From contig JAJOZX010000937.1 of assembly GCA_023014485.1 (NCBI GenBank), positions 323,501-387,500 of the forward strand: 64,000 nucleotides of DNA, read 5' to 3'. The number at the start of each line of letters is the position of its first letter. The stretch's first letter is position 1. This document shows positions 20,575 through 32,616 of the stretch, in pieces. The notes below the pieces were generated by a model. The model did not search any database. It was not told where the DNA came from and saw nothing but the letters and a program-made list of their open reading frames with translations. Position numbers and translations under genes: made by a program. Source of the DNA: Bathynomus jamesi (taxonomy: Eukaryota; Arthropoda; Malacostraca; Isopoda; Cirolanidae).

Positions 20575-21476
20575 TTATTTGCTGTAACCTCGATTTAATA
20601 TGGCAAAATCGCATGGTGCTAAATCCGGGCTATATGGTGGATGCGGCAAGGCGGTGAATTGCAGATACTCAATTGCTTCTCGCGTTTGAACACTGGTGTG
20701 AGGCCGTACATTGTCATGATGAAAAATGACTGTTTTTTTATGGGTGCGAACCCTCCTGATCCATTTTTTTCAACTTCTTCAGAGTTTCAATATAACGTGC
20801 GGAGTTGACTGCTGTCCCTCTTTCCGCAATGTCTTCGAGAACAACACCATTGATATCGCAAAAAAGTCATCATTACTTTTCCAGCCGATTTTTTAACTTT
20901 GAATTTTTTTGGTTGCGGAGAATTTTTGTATCGATATTCCATGGATTGCCGTTTATTTTCAGGGTCATAATGGTGGACCCACGTCTCCTCTCCTGTCACA
21001 ATGCTGTGCAGAAATTCATCTTCATTTTCGAACCGCTGCAGATTTTCTTAGCAAATACGTAGTCTCTCAGTTTTCACCTCGGCAGTGAGCATGCGAGGCA
21101 CCCATCAGGCGCAGACGTTTTGGTAACCGAGAATACTGATAATGTGTCCCACTTGCTCTTTGGAGATAATGAGCATTGCAGGAATTTCTCTTTGTTTAAT
21201 GCGACGATTTCCACGAATCAGTTCGTCAACGTAGTTCCGATGGGACTCGTTGGTTACCGTTACAGGCCTTCCACTTCACGGTTTGTCTCGCAAATTTTCT
21301 TGCCCTGCTCTCCTCCTTTACACTGCCTCGCCCAACGTCGAACGGTACTCACATCAACACTGTTTGCCGTACACAGCTTGCATTCGCCGATGAATGTCTA
21401 TGGGAGCAACACTTTCCGCGGTCAAAAATTCAATTACGGCACCTTGCTTAAAGCGAACGTCTTTACTCATTTCCAT
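20575..21476 (-). pseudogene. mariner transposase (DD34D), heavily broken
   Basis: The ATG at 21476 starts a helix-turn-helix N-terminus (MEMSKDVRFKQGAVIEF), followed in shifting frames by STVRRWARQCKGGEQGKK, TGEETWVHHYDPE (about 20990), FKVKKSAGKVM, HDNVRPHT (about 20720) and YSPDLAPCDF (about 20630). The second and third catalytic Asp are 34 residues apart, as in mariner DD34D. The first is replaced by Glu in TGEETW. At least eight stops or shifts are present. It separates the integrase from the PX-like gene of unit P1. Duplicated AACACAAAACCGGTTTTATC blocks at 21531 and 21595 may belong to its 5' end. Confidence 0.85.
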
Positions 21477-21655
21477 TGTAATCGATACTGAACCAACGTG
21501 GGGAATGAGTGTAGGCTGTATTAGGCTATAACACAAAACCGGTTTTATCTGGTTACCTCTACACAATCTGGAATGGGGTGGGAATATCAAGTTACAACAC
21601 AAAACCGGTTTTATCTGGCTACCTCTACACAGCCAGAATTATTCAAGTGAAGGTA

Positions 21656-22081
21656 TTACTTTCCAGCCCACCCTCGTACAATGAGGTCCTTACTCAATAG
21701 ATTATAAAGACTTAGTCCTTTCTTCCTCAATGTATGAGGGAGACAATTTTTTAATACATGGTCGAGGTGTTGCGGACTCACCCCGTTGTTCTTTGTTTGT
21801 TCGTCTGTAGTCTCACCATAATCAGCATCACTCCTATGTCTGATAACTACGAGTAACTCCACAGGCTTCTTATAATTTTCGTACTCCTGAAGAAATTTCT
21901 GAAGAACCTCTTGGTATAAGATTCTCTTCTTGTCAGGAGGCCTTTCCCTGTTTAGCAGGTTCAACAATTCACTTTTCATTCTTTTAAGCATGTTTTTACC
22001 GGGTTCTAGAACTGATTCCTGATTCTTTGTATTTTGTAATGAAGTATACACTTCGTGTGGAACCACGACTACTGTCTTCAT
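21656..22081 (-). CDS. Polinton PX-like protein
   Basis: An intact minus-strand ORF of 141 codons begins at ATG 22081. It has a hydrophobic N-terminal strand (MKTVVVVPHEVY), a charged helix with RERPPDKKRILYQEVLQKFLQEY, and a C-terminal part ending LYNLLSKDLIVRGW. The middle helix and the final hydrophobic-charged block resemble a small conserved Polinton protein often called PX, probably structural. That is a recollection of pattern, not a search. It lies between the ATPase and the integrase on the same strand. It is the only unbroken gene of unit P1 in the window. Confidence 0.45.
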   Translation of the reverse strand: MKTVVVVPHEVYTSLQNTKNQESVLEPGKNMLKRMKSELLNLLNRERPPDKKRILYQEVLQKFLQEYENYKKPVELLVVIRHRSDADYGETTDEQTKNNGVSPQHLDHVLKNCLPHTLRKKGLSLYNLLSKDLIVRGWAGK

Positions 22082-22085
22082 TACA

Positions 22086-22396
22086 TTAAACTAGACAATA
22101 AAGGACACAAAACTGAAAATAAGATGGGGAGGAATGATCCACTTCTTTGTATAATAATTCGCTTTTTCTTTCCCACAGTTTGTCTTTTACGAGCGAGAGA
22201 CGTATTATGTTCTTGTAACGATGTAGGCGGGACTTCTGTGAGGGTTTTATTGGTACATTACATTTCATAACATTGAGACAGATTTCACAGATGCATTTTA
22301 AAAAGTCGGGGTCAATATTCTTAAAAACAGGTGTTGGAGAGTGCGTGGTAGTCGGTGACAGATTTTTATAAATTCACAGTATTTCTTTAACCTCCG
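22086..22396 (-). other. Short ORF and spacer between ATPase and PX-like gene
   Basis: A 60-codon ORF (22268-22086) is basic and Tyr-rich with no recognised domain. The rest up to the ATPase stop shows nothing clear. In Polinton-like elements a small capsid or protease gene may lie here, but I see no motif for either. Confidence 0.3.
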
Positions 22397-22589
22397 TCAT
22401 TCTGGAATATACACCGTCTCAGCCTCGTTTGGGAATATATTCGTTCTTAGAAGTACTCTAAACGTGTTTCGTGGGTGAAGGTCACAAACCAAATATCCGT
22501 AACGTTGACTTGTAACTTCTTTATAAACTTCCAAAAGCTCCTCACGCTCATTCGGGAATATTTGAATGGCCAATACCGCAATTTGCTTA
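22397..22589 (-). pseudogene. Polinton-like packaging ATPase, C-terminal half
   Basis: The minus strand from 22589 encodes KQIAVLAIQIFPNE, YGYLVCDLHPRNTFRVLL and a final IFPNEAETVYIPE, with the stop at 22397-22399. This matches the C-terminus of the FtsK/HerA-type genome-packaging ATPase of Polintons and adintoviruses. Its N-terminal half is at 41400-41830. The two halves are separated by the TIR-bounded insertion 22590-41399, and the frame is continuous across the TA target site once that is subtracted. Confidence 0.75.
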
Positions 22590-22785
22590 GTGGGCCGGCC
22601 AAAAATTGAAAAGTCCTCTAGAAAAAAACTTAACGGCGTTTTTTGTTAATAGCAGACACCCACCTTAGATAAGTAGTATTGAGGATGCCAAACAAGATGT
22701 GAGTGAATGCCACTTTCAGTTTTGGGTTTGAAGGTCCCATACAAGGTTACAAAAGTCAAATTCTGAAAAATTCCGAATTTTTGCA
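22590..22785 (+). repeat. Left terminal inverted repeat of the PIN-type transposon
   Basis: The arm shares AACGGCGTTTTTTG, a CACCCA block, GAATGCCACT/GGATGCCACT and TTTGAAGGTC in the same order with the reverse complement of 41205-41399. Confidence 0.75.
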
Positions 22786-23205
22786 TTTCAGTGGTGGCTC
22801 TATGTAACAACGTGTTTAAAGGTGTATCATTAGCACATAAAGCATATTTTTGTGATTTTATGGATAATAATTGAATGTAACTATGAATCTGGATGTCTTT
22901 ATTTCCATTAAAACTACATTTAGCATGCTGGGTGAGGTGCGCATGTGCCTACTACTACCATAGTACAATAATAGCATACTTTCACATGTTGGATATTTTC
23001 AATGCACTGGCTGGCCAGACATTGGTTTGGTATATGCAATTAAAAGAGTGCAGACAGTGCCAGCTGGTAAAATAATAATACTAATACTGCTAAAGGATAG
23101 GTATGTTTCGAATTGTTTCAGTATATCTGTGGCTACTACATACTGCCATTCCCACTTGTCTTTGTAGAGAGGGAGCTCATCAGCAATGGATCCTGTAGCT
23201 GTCAT

Positions 23206-24001
23206 TATGGAAAAACTATACGCGCTCACAACATGGTATCATATGTGGTACATTTATTTCATAATTAAATATAAATTATTAATTAATTGAATTAAATATC
23301 AATACAAAATTGCCTCGGGATTGGCGACATAGCCTATTGGGAATGAAATAATTGAATTGCCATACGTACAAAGAACCTGTATGTATGAATCAGCCCCACA
23401 TAGCAACAAGAAAACCCAATTTATTATTTAGTCTACCAAAAGGTAGTAGACACAACAAAATCTTGCTAGATCGGCAAATAATAATGAAAATACAAGCGAA
23501 CCAAGGAACGGCTCTCAGGGCTGTTTATTCCAAGCAAACGCTTTAAACTGGGAAAACGTGTCTAAATTTTCCCTCAAGTCCTGAGTGAATTCCTTATAAT
23601 AATAAAACCTAATGACGATAAAAGGATAGGCCTATTCCTTCAGGGGTTTATATAGTGACTGCCTATATTAATTACCTTAAGTAAATTCGCCGCGTAACCC
23701 CATCGTGGCGGCCCTACACCGAAAATGACCGTCACGCCCTACATCGAAACAAACAAAGACCCAGCAAAAATAAGGTGAGCAACTTCAGTTTTTCATTAAC
23801 ATAAGCTTTCCCAACTCCCGATGCTAGAATTACCGTAATCAATATAAATATAAAGAGGTCCTTTAAAGACCTACATATTTATAACTCTCTAACGAAAAAG
23901 CATAGGGCTTTTGTCGGTAACCCTCCACTGAAATCTGTTGGAAATTTCCAACGGATGAGGGCACAGGCAATCAACCCATAGCCCTAGATAGTTTTTTCAA
24001 A
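23206..24001 (+). repeat. 5' LTR of BEL/Pao element
   Basis: Begins TATGGAAAAACTATACGCGC and ends TAGTTTTTTCAAA. The following TGGTGGCCCGTTG (24002) is a plausible primer-binding site because it starts with TGG. Confidence 0.93.
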
Positions 24002-24588
24002 TGGTGGCCCGTTGTATGGGGAACTAACCCCTCTAAAATTTACACTGACACACGTAGTGGCTAGGCTTAACTCAGTAGGCCTAACCCTAATTTCAACCGT
24101 AACCCCACTATAGTTTTCATATGGTGGCCTAAGCAACTGGGAACCGATTCCTTTACCTTTACACTAATCGAAAACAAAGGCTTGTTCATTTAACAAGCAT
24201 AACTTATTTTAGGTCCTAAAAATAATAGGCCCGCAACATTAAGCCTATTAAAAGGTCCTACTCTTCAAATTCAAAACTAAGCCTTGTTAATTTAACAGGC
24301 TTAACTCATTTGAGGTCCTATAAAATAATAGGCCCAAACATAAGCCTACTTGGTAGGCCCAACAAATAGGCCCATTTAGTAGGCCCACCTAACTTTACCT
24401 TACATAATAGGCCTACCTCTTAAAGTAGGCCTTACTCTTTACACTCAAGGCCTATCCTAACTAAAAACATTGTGAATTTTTAATTTAACCTCTGGCGCAG
24501 GATATATAAAAAACTTATTACTGTACAGTAATTTAACTTGCTCAACATCATAAAAATTAAACTCAGAACTTTAACACTAACAACAATT
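24002..24588 (+). other. BEL/Pao leader with GGCCTA-rich repeats
   Basis: The untranslated leader between primer-binding site and gag contains more than a dozen TAGGCC/GGCCTA motifs in direct and inverted orientation (24060-24460). The partial copy at 1-1714 has the same leader. It may contain packaging or structural signals. Confidence 0.6.
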
Positions 24589-25514
24589 ATGGAAGACTTG
24601 GACAAAAGGGTAAGAAACACAGACCTTGGGGCTACGGCACCATCTCAAAATCACAAAAAATTAATGAGGAAAAAATCAGCACGTAAAGGTGTCATCACCA
24701 AACTGTACAATGATTTCAAACAAAAGGAACCTACAAGATATGATCTTGAAACAACATTAAATTCTATTACTCGTTACAAACAAGACATTTTCATACTAGA
24801 TGAAGACATAATTACAGAAATTGATGACACAATTGAACTAACAGATGATGAGTATTCTACTCTCCTACTTGACAATGAAAATTACATTACAAAAATTAAC
24901 AACTATATTTCTGAAATTCAAAACCAACTTGATGAGTGCAAAAAAGAAGACACATACGAAAGCTTCTTAGAAGCTACAAGAAATGCTTCATTTAGCCCTC
25001 CCAATGTGGCTGAGGGCAATGAGCTAAATCAAAATTGCCTACACTTGCAGTACCCACTTTTGAGGGTGACAGAGCCAAATTTCAATCTTTTATTGAAAAA
25101 TTTCATAGCCTTATAGGTAATAAAAACTACATTACAGATGTTGATAAATTTAGTTATTTAGTGAACTATCTGAAAGGCCCAGCCTTAAGATTAGTGGAAT
25201 CACTACCAGCCATAGGTGCTTCTTATTCTGTAGCAATAGAATTACTCAACAGAAATTACATGAATAAGGATGAAATTATACATGATTTGGCTCTTAAAGT
25301 CATGAACATGCGAACCCCAAAAGACAACTATGGTGACCTCTTTGATTTTTACTGTGAGTTTGAATGTCTCATGGGACAACTTAAAAACAATAATTTAAAC
25401 ATTGCAGAAACAGCTTGGATCATTCAAGCTGTTGTTTTTGAAAAACTCCCTTCTAAAGTCAAAGAGATATTTCATCAGAGGACAACTGACATATACCCTA
25501 GCCTTAAAAACTAA
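24589..25514 (+). pseudogene. BEL/Pao gag region (frameshifted)
   Basis: The ATG at 24589 lies in a frame open from 24538. The N-terminal 150 residues are charged with coiled-coil character. After a one-base frameshift near 25040 the Pao-type Gag domain (DUF1759-like) follows: LAVPTFEGDRAKFQSFIEKF, KFSYLVNYLKGPALRLVESL. A second shift near 25500 leads into the zinc-knuckle segment. In an active element Gag and Pol form one long polyprotein, so these shifts disable it or are sequence errors. Gag builds the virus-like particle in the cytoplasm. Confidence 0.85.
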
Positions 25515-28500
25515 GAGAAGATTTCCCAACTGTACTGCACTTTACAAATCAAGTTACACACACCCAAAATTTAACACAGAACAAGAAAAAACCAACAATG
25601 CAGAAAACCAAAAACCTAACAAAAGATTTCAACACTTACCAGTTACATCAAAACACAACCGCAAAACTCAATTTGCAGAAAATAAAGTGACAGAAAAAGA
25701 CTCAAAGACTCCTACTCTGCAAAACTTTAATGTAGCTACTTTTGAGTATAATCCCATACCATGCAAATTTTGTTTTAGCAGTGAACATAATTCTACAAAT
25801 TGTCCCAAATACAAAGACTTTACAGCAAGGTCAAAACGTTGTGAACAACTAAACTTATGCAAAAAATGCACTGGATCAGGGCACCAAAAGTCAAATTGCA
25901 AATCAAATTTGATATACAATTGTAAGTTTTGCAACAGTTTTGACCATGTTACCCCTATGTGTAATACACACACAGACATTGGAAAAACTGACAAACATTA
26001 TGAACAAACACCCAAATCAAACCAAAACAAACAGAAACAAACCAAAAATGCTATGAATGGACATATCAGTTCATCTAGCATTAACCACAATTCAAAAATT
26101 CTTTTACCAACCACAACTTTGGAAATCCAAAACAAAAGAGGACAAATAGTACAGGTTAGGTGTCTTTTAGATACCTGCTCACAACAAACATTTGTAACTA
26201 AACAACTGATAGAAAAATTGGGACTTCAAAACCAACAAGGAGATGAAGATCTCTCTATTTCATCATTTATCAATAAAAACCCAGTACAAGCCAGTTTTAA
26301 AACTGCAAATATAACTTTAACTCTTGATGAAACATTTAAAACCCTTAAGGTTGTTGTTGTGGACAAAGTAGAACAAGAAAAAATACAAATAGCTGGGTTA
26401 AAACAAGCTTTGCTCCAACTTCAAAATAAATACACGATAGCTGATAAAACCCTTAATGCAGATGTAGTTGATGATATACATATGCTCATGGGGGCTGACT
26501 ATCTTCATCTGGTCCATAGAGGCATCATTAAAATTGGAGATGGAATAGCCATACAAACTCCCACAGGTATTGCTCTTTTGGGTGACATAACTAAATACCA
26601 TCTTACTACTGACACAGAAAACACAGAACATGAACAAAATTTACGCAAAACAAAATCACCACAGTCACAAATTTCTGACTATGTGACAAACTCGAACTAC
26701 AAAAACACTGTCATAATCCCACATCATTTGAATGAAAATGATTCCACATTGGATGAAGGGTTACAGCAGTTATGACTATTAGAATCAGTTGGCATAAAGG
26801 ACAGTACTATTACACATGAAGACCAATTGATGACAGAACAATTTAAGGATACATTACAACACAGAGACAATCAATACTATGTGGAGCTGCCTTGGAAAAC
26901 ACCTTGTCCAGAAATAATGGACAATTTGAAAGTAGCTAAGGCACATCTGTATAAAAATTACAGAAAACTAAAAAATGACAATCTTTTAGAACAATACAAC
27001 AACATATTCAAGGAACAAATAGAAAGGGGCTTCATTGAAGAAGTTACTGATGAACCCTTTAAAAAACGAGGTTGTCATTATTTAACACACAGGGGAGTTT
27101 ACAGAGAAGACTCATCCACAACTAAACTAAGAGTAGTATACAACTGTAGTTTAAAAGACACAAATTCTGTTAGTTTAAATGATTGTCTCATGGAAGGCCC
27201 AAACCTTGTCTCAGATCTTGTAAAAATTCTCCTTTGCTTCCGTTTAGACAATTATGCAGTACAAAGTGACATAGAAAAAGCATTCCTCTGTATAAATTTG
27301 AAGCTTGAGTATGATAAAAATCATCTCAGGTTTTTGTGGTTGAATGATCCACATGACCTTAACAAAGGTTTCAAAACCTACAGATTTAAAGTAATTATTT
27401 TTGGAGCAAATTGCTCTCCAAGTATTCTTGCTTTAACAATTAGAAACCACCTAAACTTATTTCAAGAGGACTTAACAGTTCAGTTTTTAAAACAAAACTT
27501 TTATGTGGATAACCTCATTGGTTCCACTGTAACTGAAGAGGAATTGCTTGAAATTTACCAAATGTCACAACCCATAATGAAGCAAGGAAATTTTGGATTG
27601 AGAGAATGGGTTTCTAATTCTCCTAAATTAAATGAACAAATAACAAAAGACAACAATGGGAACATTGAACCAAACAATTACACGAAAACACTTGGAATGC
27701 TTTGGTTTTTAAAACAGAATTCTGAACACGATGACACTCTTTGCACGAAGAGTTATAACTTAAATCCAAATGCCAATACAAAAAGACAAGTGCTTTCAGA
27801 ATCATCCAAAATTTTTGACCCCATTGGATTATATTTACCAGCAACCATAAGATCCAAAATCCTTTTGCAAACTTATGGAAAAAGAAAATTGATTGGGATG
27901 AACCACTTTCAGTGGAAGACCAACTTCATTGGAAAAAATTAGCCACAGACTTGAACAAAGTTCAAGACATCTACGTACCAAGATGTGCTGGCTACAGATT
28001 GAAATCGCAAACACTACACATTTTTACAGATGCCAGCACACAAGCTTATGGGTGTTGTGCCTATTTAACAAGTGAAAATGAAAGTAACTTGGTTTATTCA
28101 AAGGCAAAAGTGGCACCCTTAAACCAAAAGAAAACTGTACCACAACTTGAATTATTAGCTGTCTCATTGGGAGTTAAAACAGCAAACTTTCTTTCACAAG
28201 TATAAAGAAGTTGACATAACAAACATTTACTTATGGACAGACAGTCAAATTTGTCTAACATGGGTGACCAACACAGATACAACTTCTTGCAAAAATATAT
28301 TTGTGAAAAACAGACTAACAGAAATCAAAACTGCAAACACAAACCTTGGTATCAAATTTAGGTACATAAAAACAAAGGAGAATCCTGCAGACTTTTTGAC
28401 AAGAGGGCTCTCTTACAAGCTGTTGAAAACAAATAAAATCTGGTATGAAGGGCCCGAATGGCTAACATGTGAGGATCTTTGGCCAGCCAAAGTAGTTAAC

Positions 28501-30206
28501 CTCACACTCAACTCTACAACAACTGAAAAGATCACTGAGGACAAACCTATATTTGACTATCACCTTTATTCAGACCTAAACAAACTCTTGAGAATTACAG
28601 TCTATTGCTGCAAGTTTGTCAATAGCTACCTTCTCAAACACTGTCCTCAGAAAGCCTTTTCTAACTTAACAGAAACTGCAACAAAATACTGGCTCAAACA
28701 GATACAAGCTTCAGAATTTGACAAGGAGTTGAAGTATCTTAGGTCCAGTAGCACATTAAACAAAGGTATTCCTTCACTTGTCATGGATCTAAATCTGTAC
28801 CTGGATACAGAGGGTCTGATAAGGTGTAAAGGAAGGCTTAACAAGTCAACTTTGACTTACAACTCTAAGCACCCAATTCTTCTTCCAAGGAGAAATCACT
28901 TCACAAAACTCATCATCAGGGATACCCACAACAAAATACACCACATGGGAGTCCCACAAACCCTGACAGAGCTGAGAAAGACTTACTGGCTACCAAAGGG
29001 TAGAACTGAAACAAAGAAAATTTTAAACACATGCATTCCTTGTAAACGTATCCATTCACGACCCTTTAAGACCCCAAGCCCTCCAGACCTACCTGTGGAA
29101 CGAGTAACATTTACTCGCCATTTGAAACCACGGGTATTGACTACACTGGAGCGGTAAATGTGAGTTTTGGAGACAAAATGGATTCAAAGGAATACAAAGT
29201 GTACATTGTACTCTTCACCTGTGCTGCCACACGTGCCATATGTCTAGACATAGTAGAAGATCTGACAGCAGAAGCTTTTATTGCTGCTTTCAGACGATTT
29301 TGTGCACACAATTCTGTACCCAAAACTATATGGTCAGACAATGCCACATACTTCAAATCTGGTGAAAGAATTATTCATCAGATTTGTGACAGTGAAACAG
29401 TACAAACTCATTTAACCAAACACAACATAACCTGGAAGTACATTCCTGTTAATACACCATGGTATGGTTCAATTTGGGAAAGAAACATACAAACTGTAAA
29501 GAACTGCCTTAAAAAGACTATTGGGACAAAACATCTACAACTTTTTGAACTCATGACTATTCTGTCAGAAATTGAAAATGTTGTCAACAACAGACCATTA
29601 ACTTATGTGGGAGATGGTATTAATGAGCCAGAACCTCTCACACCAAACCACCTAATTAAGGGAGAAACAGTAAACATGTTACCAGAATCTGAACATAACA
29701 GTACAGAGGATCCAGATTGGGAAATAGGACACAAAGAACTCAACACAAAATACAAACATTTGACACAAATCAAGACTCAATTTATAACAAAATGGAGAGA
29801 AGAATACTTAACAAGTCTTAGAGAAAGACATAAACAATTAACAAAACAAAGTTGGAATGATTCAGTCAAAATTGGGGACATTGTGTTGATACATGACAAG
29901 ACACCAAGACAACATTGGTCAATGGGAAAAGTCTTGGAACTCAAAACTGGTGAAGACGAAGTTACCAGGGTTGTAAAACTGAAAACAGCAACTGGTGAAA
30001 CCACCAGAGATATCACATTACTATATCCTTTGGAGTGTGGGGCTAAATTAGAACCATTACCCCAAAGGATGGATCAGGATACTATTGGGGAGGAATCTCT
30101 CAATGTGCCTGATGTAACTCAGACTAAACCAGACAGGCCTCAAAGAAAGACTGCTTTGAAAGCCAGACAACTTTTACAAGAAAAAATTAAGACTGGTGAC
30201 TTATAA
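25500..30206 (+). pseudogene. BEL/Pao pol: zinc knuckles, protease, RT, RNase H, integrase
   Basis: In order: three Cys-His knuckles (CKFCFSSEHNSTNC, CKKCTGSGHQKSNC, CKFCNSFDHVTPMC; 25760-25965), an A17-type aspartic protease with LLDTCSQQTF (about 26165), reverse transcriptase (26830-27600) with YVDN where YVDD is expected (about 27500), RNase H (27960-28390), integrase zinc domain (H-x-H then CIPCKR; 28930-29050), integrase core with TRAICLD and WSDNATYF (29190-29350) and TPWYGSIWERN, and a terminal DUF5641-like domain (GDIVLIHD, about 29870). Breaks are a TGA at 26773-26775 and frameshifts near 27905, 28200 and 29140. The stop is at 30204-30206. Confidence 0.9.
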
Positions 30207-30477
30207 AACTTACACAAACTGAGCAAAGTTAAAATGCTTAATAACTTTACTTTAATCCCATAAATTTCCTATACCTAAAGGGAGTCAAACTGATTGACAT
30301 AACTTTAACTAAACTTGAGAAGTTGGCCTCTTGAACTTTCATATTTGAATAGGTCTTGAGTAACCTTCTCTTCCTAAATTTCTACTTCATTCTTTTGATC
30401 CATTTTTACATGTTTTACACAGTTTGTCAAAAAATTTTGATCTATAACATACAAATTTTTCTCCGGCCCCCCCAGTA

Positions 30478-31271
30478 TATGGAAAAACTATACGCGCTCA
30501 CAACATGGTATCATATGTGGTACATTTATTTCATAATTAAATATAAATTATTAATTAATTGAATTAAATATCTACAAAATTGCCTCGGGATTGGCGACAT
30601 AGCCTATTGGGAATGAAATAATTGAATTGCCATACGTACAAAGAACCTGTATGTATGAATCAGCCCCACATAGCAACAAGAAAACCCAATTTATTATTTA
30701 GTCTACCAAAAGGTAGTAGACACAACAAAATCTTGCTAGATCGGCAAATAATAATGAAAATACAAGCGAACCAAGGAACGGCTCTCAGGGCTGTTTATTC
30801 CAAGCAAACGCTTTAAACTGGGAAAACGTGTCTAAATTTTCCCTCAAGTCCTGAGTGAATTCCTTATAATAATAAAACCTAATGACGATAAAAGGATAGG
30901 CCTATTCCTTCAGGGGTTTATATAGTGACTGCCTATATTAATTACCTTAAGTAAATTCGCCGCGTAACCCCATCGTGGCGGCCCTACACCGAAAATGACC
31001 GTCACGCCCTACATCGAAACAAACAAAGACCCAGCAAAAATAAGGTGAGCAACTTCAGTTTTTCATTAACATAAGCTTTCCCAACTCCCGATGCTAGAAT
31101 TACCGTAATCAATATAAATATAAAGAGGTCCTTTAAAGACCTACATATTTATAACTCTCTAACGAAAAAGCATAGGGCTTTTGTCGGTAACCCTCCACTG
31201 AAATCTGTTGGAAATTTCCAACGGATGAGGGCACAGGCAATCAACCCATAGCCCTAGATAGTTTTTTCAAA
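30478..31271 (+). repeat. 3' LTR of BEL/Pao element
   Basis: Nearly identical to 23206-24001 and ends at the same CAAA. The sequence just upstream is CTCCGGCCCCCCCAGTA, a C-tract rather than the purine tract expected on the sense strand. Confidence 0.93.
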
Positions 31272-31669
31272 GTCATCAAGCTCAAGAGGAAACGTCAGGA
31301 TGTCAGTGAGGATTGTTGCTTCTTCTGCCAAAGCAGCGCTGGTGACCTGCGCACAGCATCAGCAGACGGAAAAGCAAGAACTATGTGGGCGATGAGAGAA
31401 AGAACCTGGGAGATACCTACTATCTTGATGTTTTACAAAGACTGGAAAGTCATTCCAAGGATGATTTCAATGCATTGGAACTCAAGTGGCATAAATCATA
31501 CTACTCTTTATTCACCTCTGAAGGCAAACTCAAAAGGCTACTAAGTCAGCAGCAGACCATGGGTGCATCGGCGACCATAAAAAGTGCAGGCTCTCAGGCT
31601 TTTTCCCCAAAAGCGTAGACGTTCAATACCAGTGATTGACTGGACCCTCTGCATGTTTTGCCAAAAGAC

Positions 31670-32616
31670 CAGTGGTGGGCACCGTTAACCAAAAAGTTAA
31701 CTTCGTTAACCGCTAATCCGTTAACCAAAAAGTTAACTTCGTTAACCGTTAATCCGTTAATTCGTTAAACATGTAACGGAAGTTACCGATAAACCGTTAA
31801 CGTTAACTTTTATTATAAAAAAAATGAAAAACACAAATAATTATGGAGATTTTAAAGATGTGGTACCTAGAAGTACCGCCAGGACATAAAGGGTTAAGGT
31901 GAAAACGCTCCCATTGTAAGACATCAATTGACTTAATTTATGTCATCAAAGTGACATGAGAATTGAAATCTTACCTGATCAGTTTTATGGTTCTTGAAAT
32001 GTATCAAGGAGACTACTAATAAGGTACTCACAGACATATTATAAATATACATGACTTACTTGACAACGATTATTTTTAAATATTCACTAGCACAAACATG
32101 TTGCGCAAGAGACAGACTGCAAATGAAACGAATGTAGTTATTTGTTGTAATTGTTACATATATATTATTGAAAGTGCCTTAAAATGCTCGTGATATTTCT
32201 TGAAAGAAGTTGAAACATTCAACTCAAATGGCAAATCTTTCCGCCTGATTTTACAGTCGACCATGTTTTGCTCAAACCAATGCCATAAATAACTACCATA
32301 TTTGGTAAGACACAAATTGTGGCGACGGAAACAAATATATCGCCTGATTTTGCACTGCGGAAATGGAAATTCGTTCATCACTATTAACAGTGGCGGATTA
32401 ATTGCGCACCTGCTCAGCACTGAAAATAATAGAAACTTTTAAACGTTTATTTATGAATTTTTTGGGTTAACGGACTTGAGTTAACGGAAGTTAAATGTAA
32501 CGGAAGTTAATTAGTCCGATAATATTTTCAAAGTTAACTTAAAAGTTAAATCGTTAACGAAAAAGTTAACTTCGTTAATTAACGATTAACGGATTAACGG
32601 TTTGTGCCCAGCTTTG
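31670..32616. mobile_element. Non-autonomous hAT element, 947 bp, TSD CAAAAGAC
   Basis: Ends are CAGTGGTGGGCACC on the left and the complement of CAAAGCTGGGCAC on the right, flanked by the 8 bp duplication CAAAAGAC (31662-31669 and 32617-32624). Both subterminal regions are dense with GTTAAC and ATTAACGG repeats in inverted arrangement. The centre has no convincing gene; a minus-strand ORF at 32420-32154 is probably chance. Removing it rejoins the PIN-type reading frame. Confidence 0.88.

Larger units (their letters stand above)
23206..31271 (+). mobile_element. Complete BEL/Pao LTR retrotransposon, TSD GTCAT
   Basis: Two LTRs (796 and 794 bp) bracket a leader and gag-pol. The 5 bp duplication GTCAT lies at 23201-23205 and 31272-31276, as expected for BEL/Pao. 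It landed just after the sixth codon of the PIN-type gene. The LTRs are almost identical, differing mainly by a two-base indel (TCAATA against TC), which implies a recent insertion, yet gag-pol has several frame breaks and a YVDN catalytic box. Confidence 0.95.

Noticed and set aside
30478..31271. 3' LTR as a truncated copy of a longer 1.28 kb LTR
   Set aside because: At first the homology to 23206-24490 seemed cut short, but GTCAT at both outer edges and a TGG primer site at 24002 show that the LTR really ends at CAAA.
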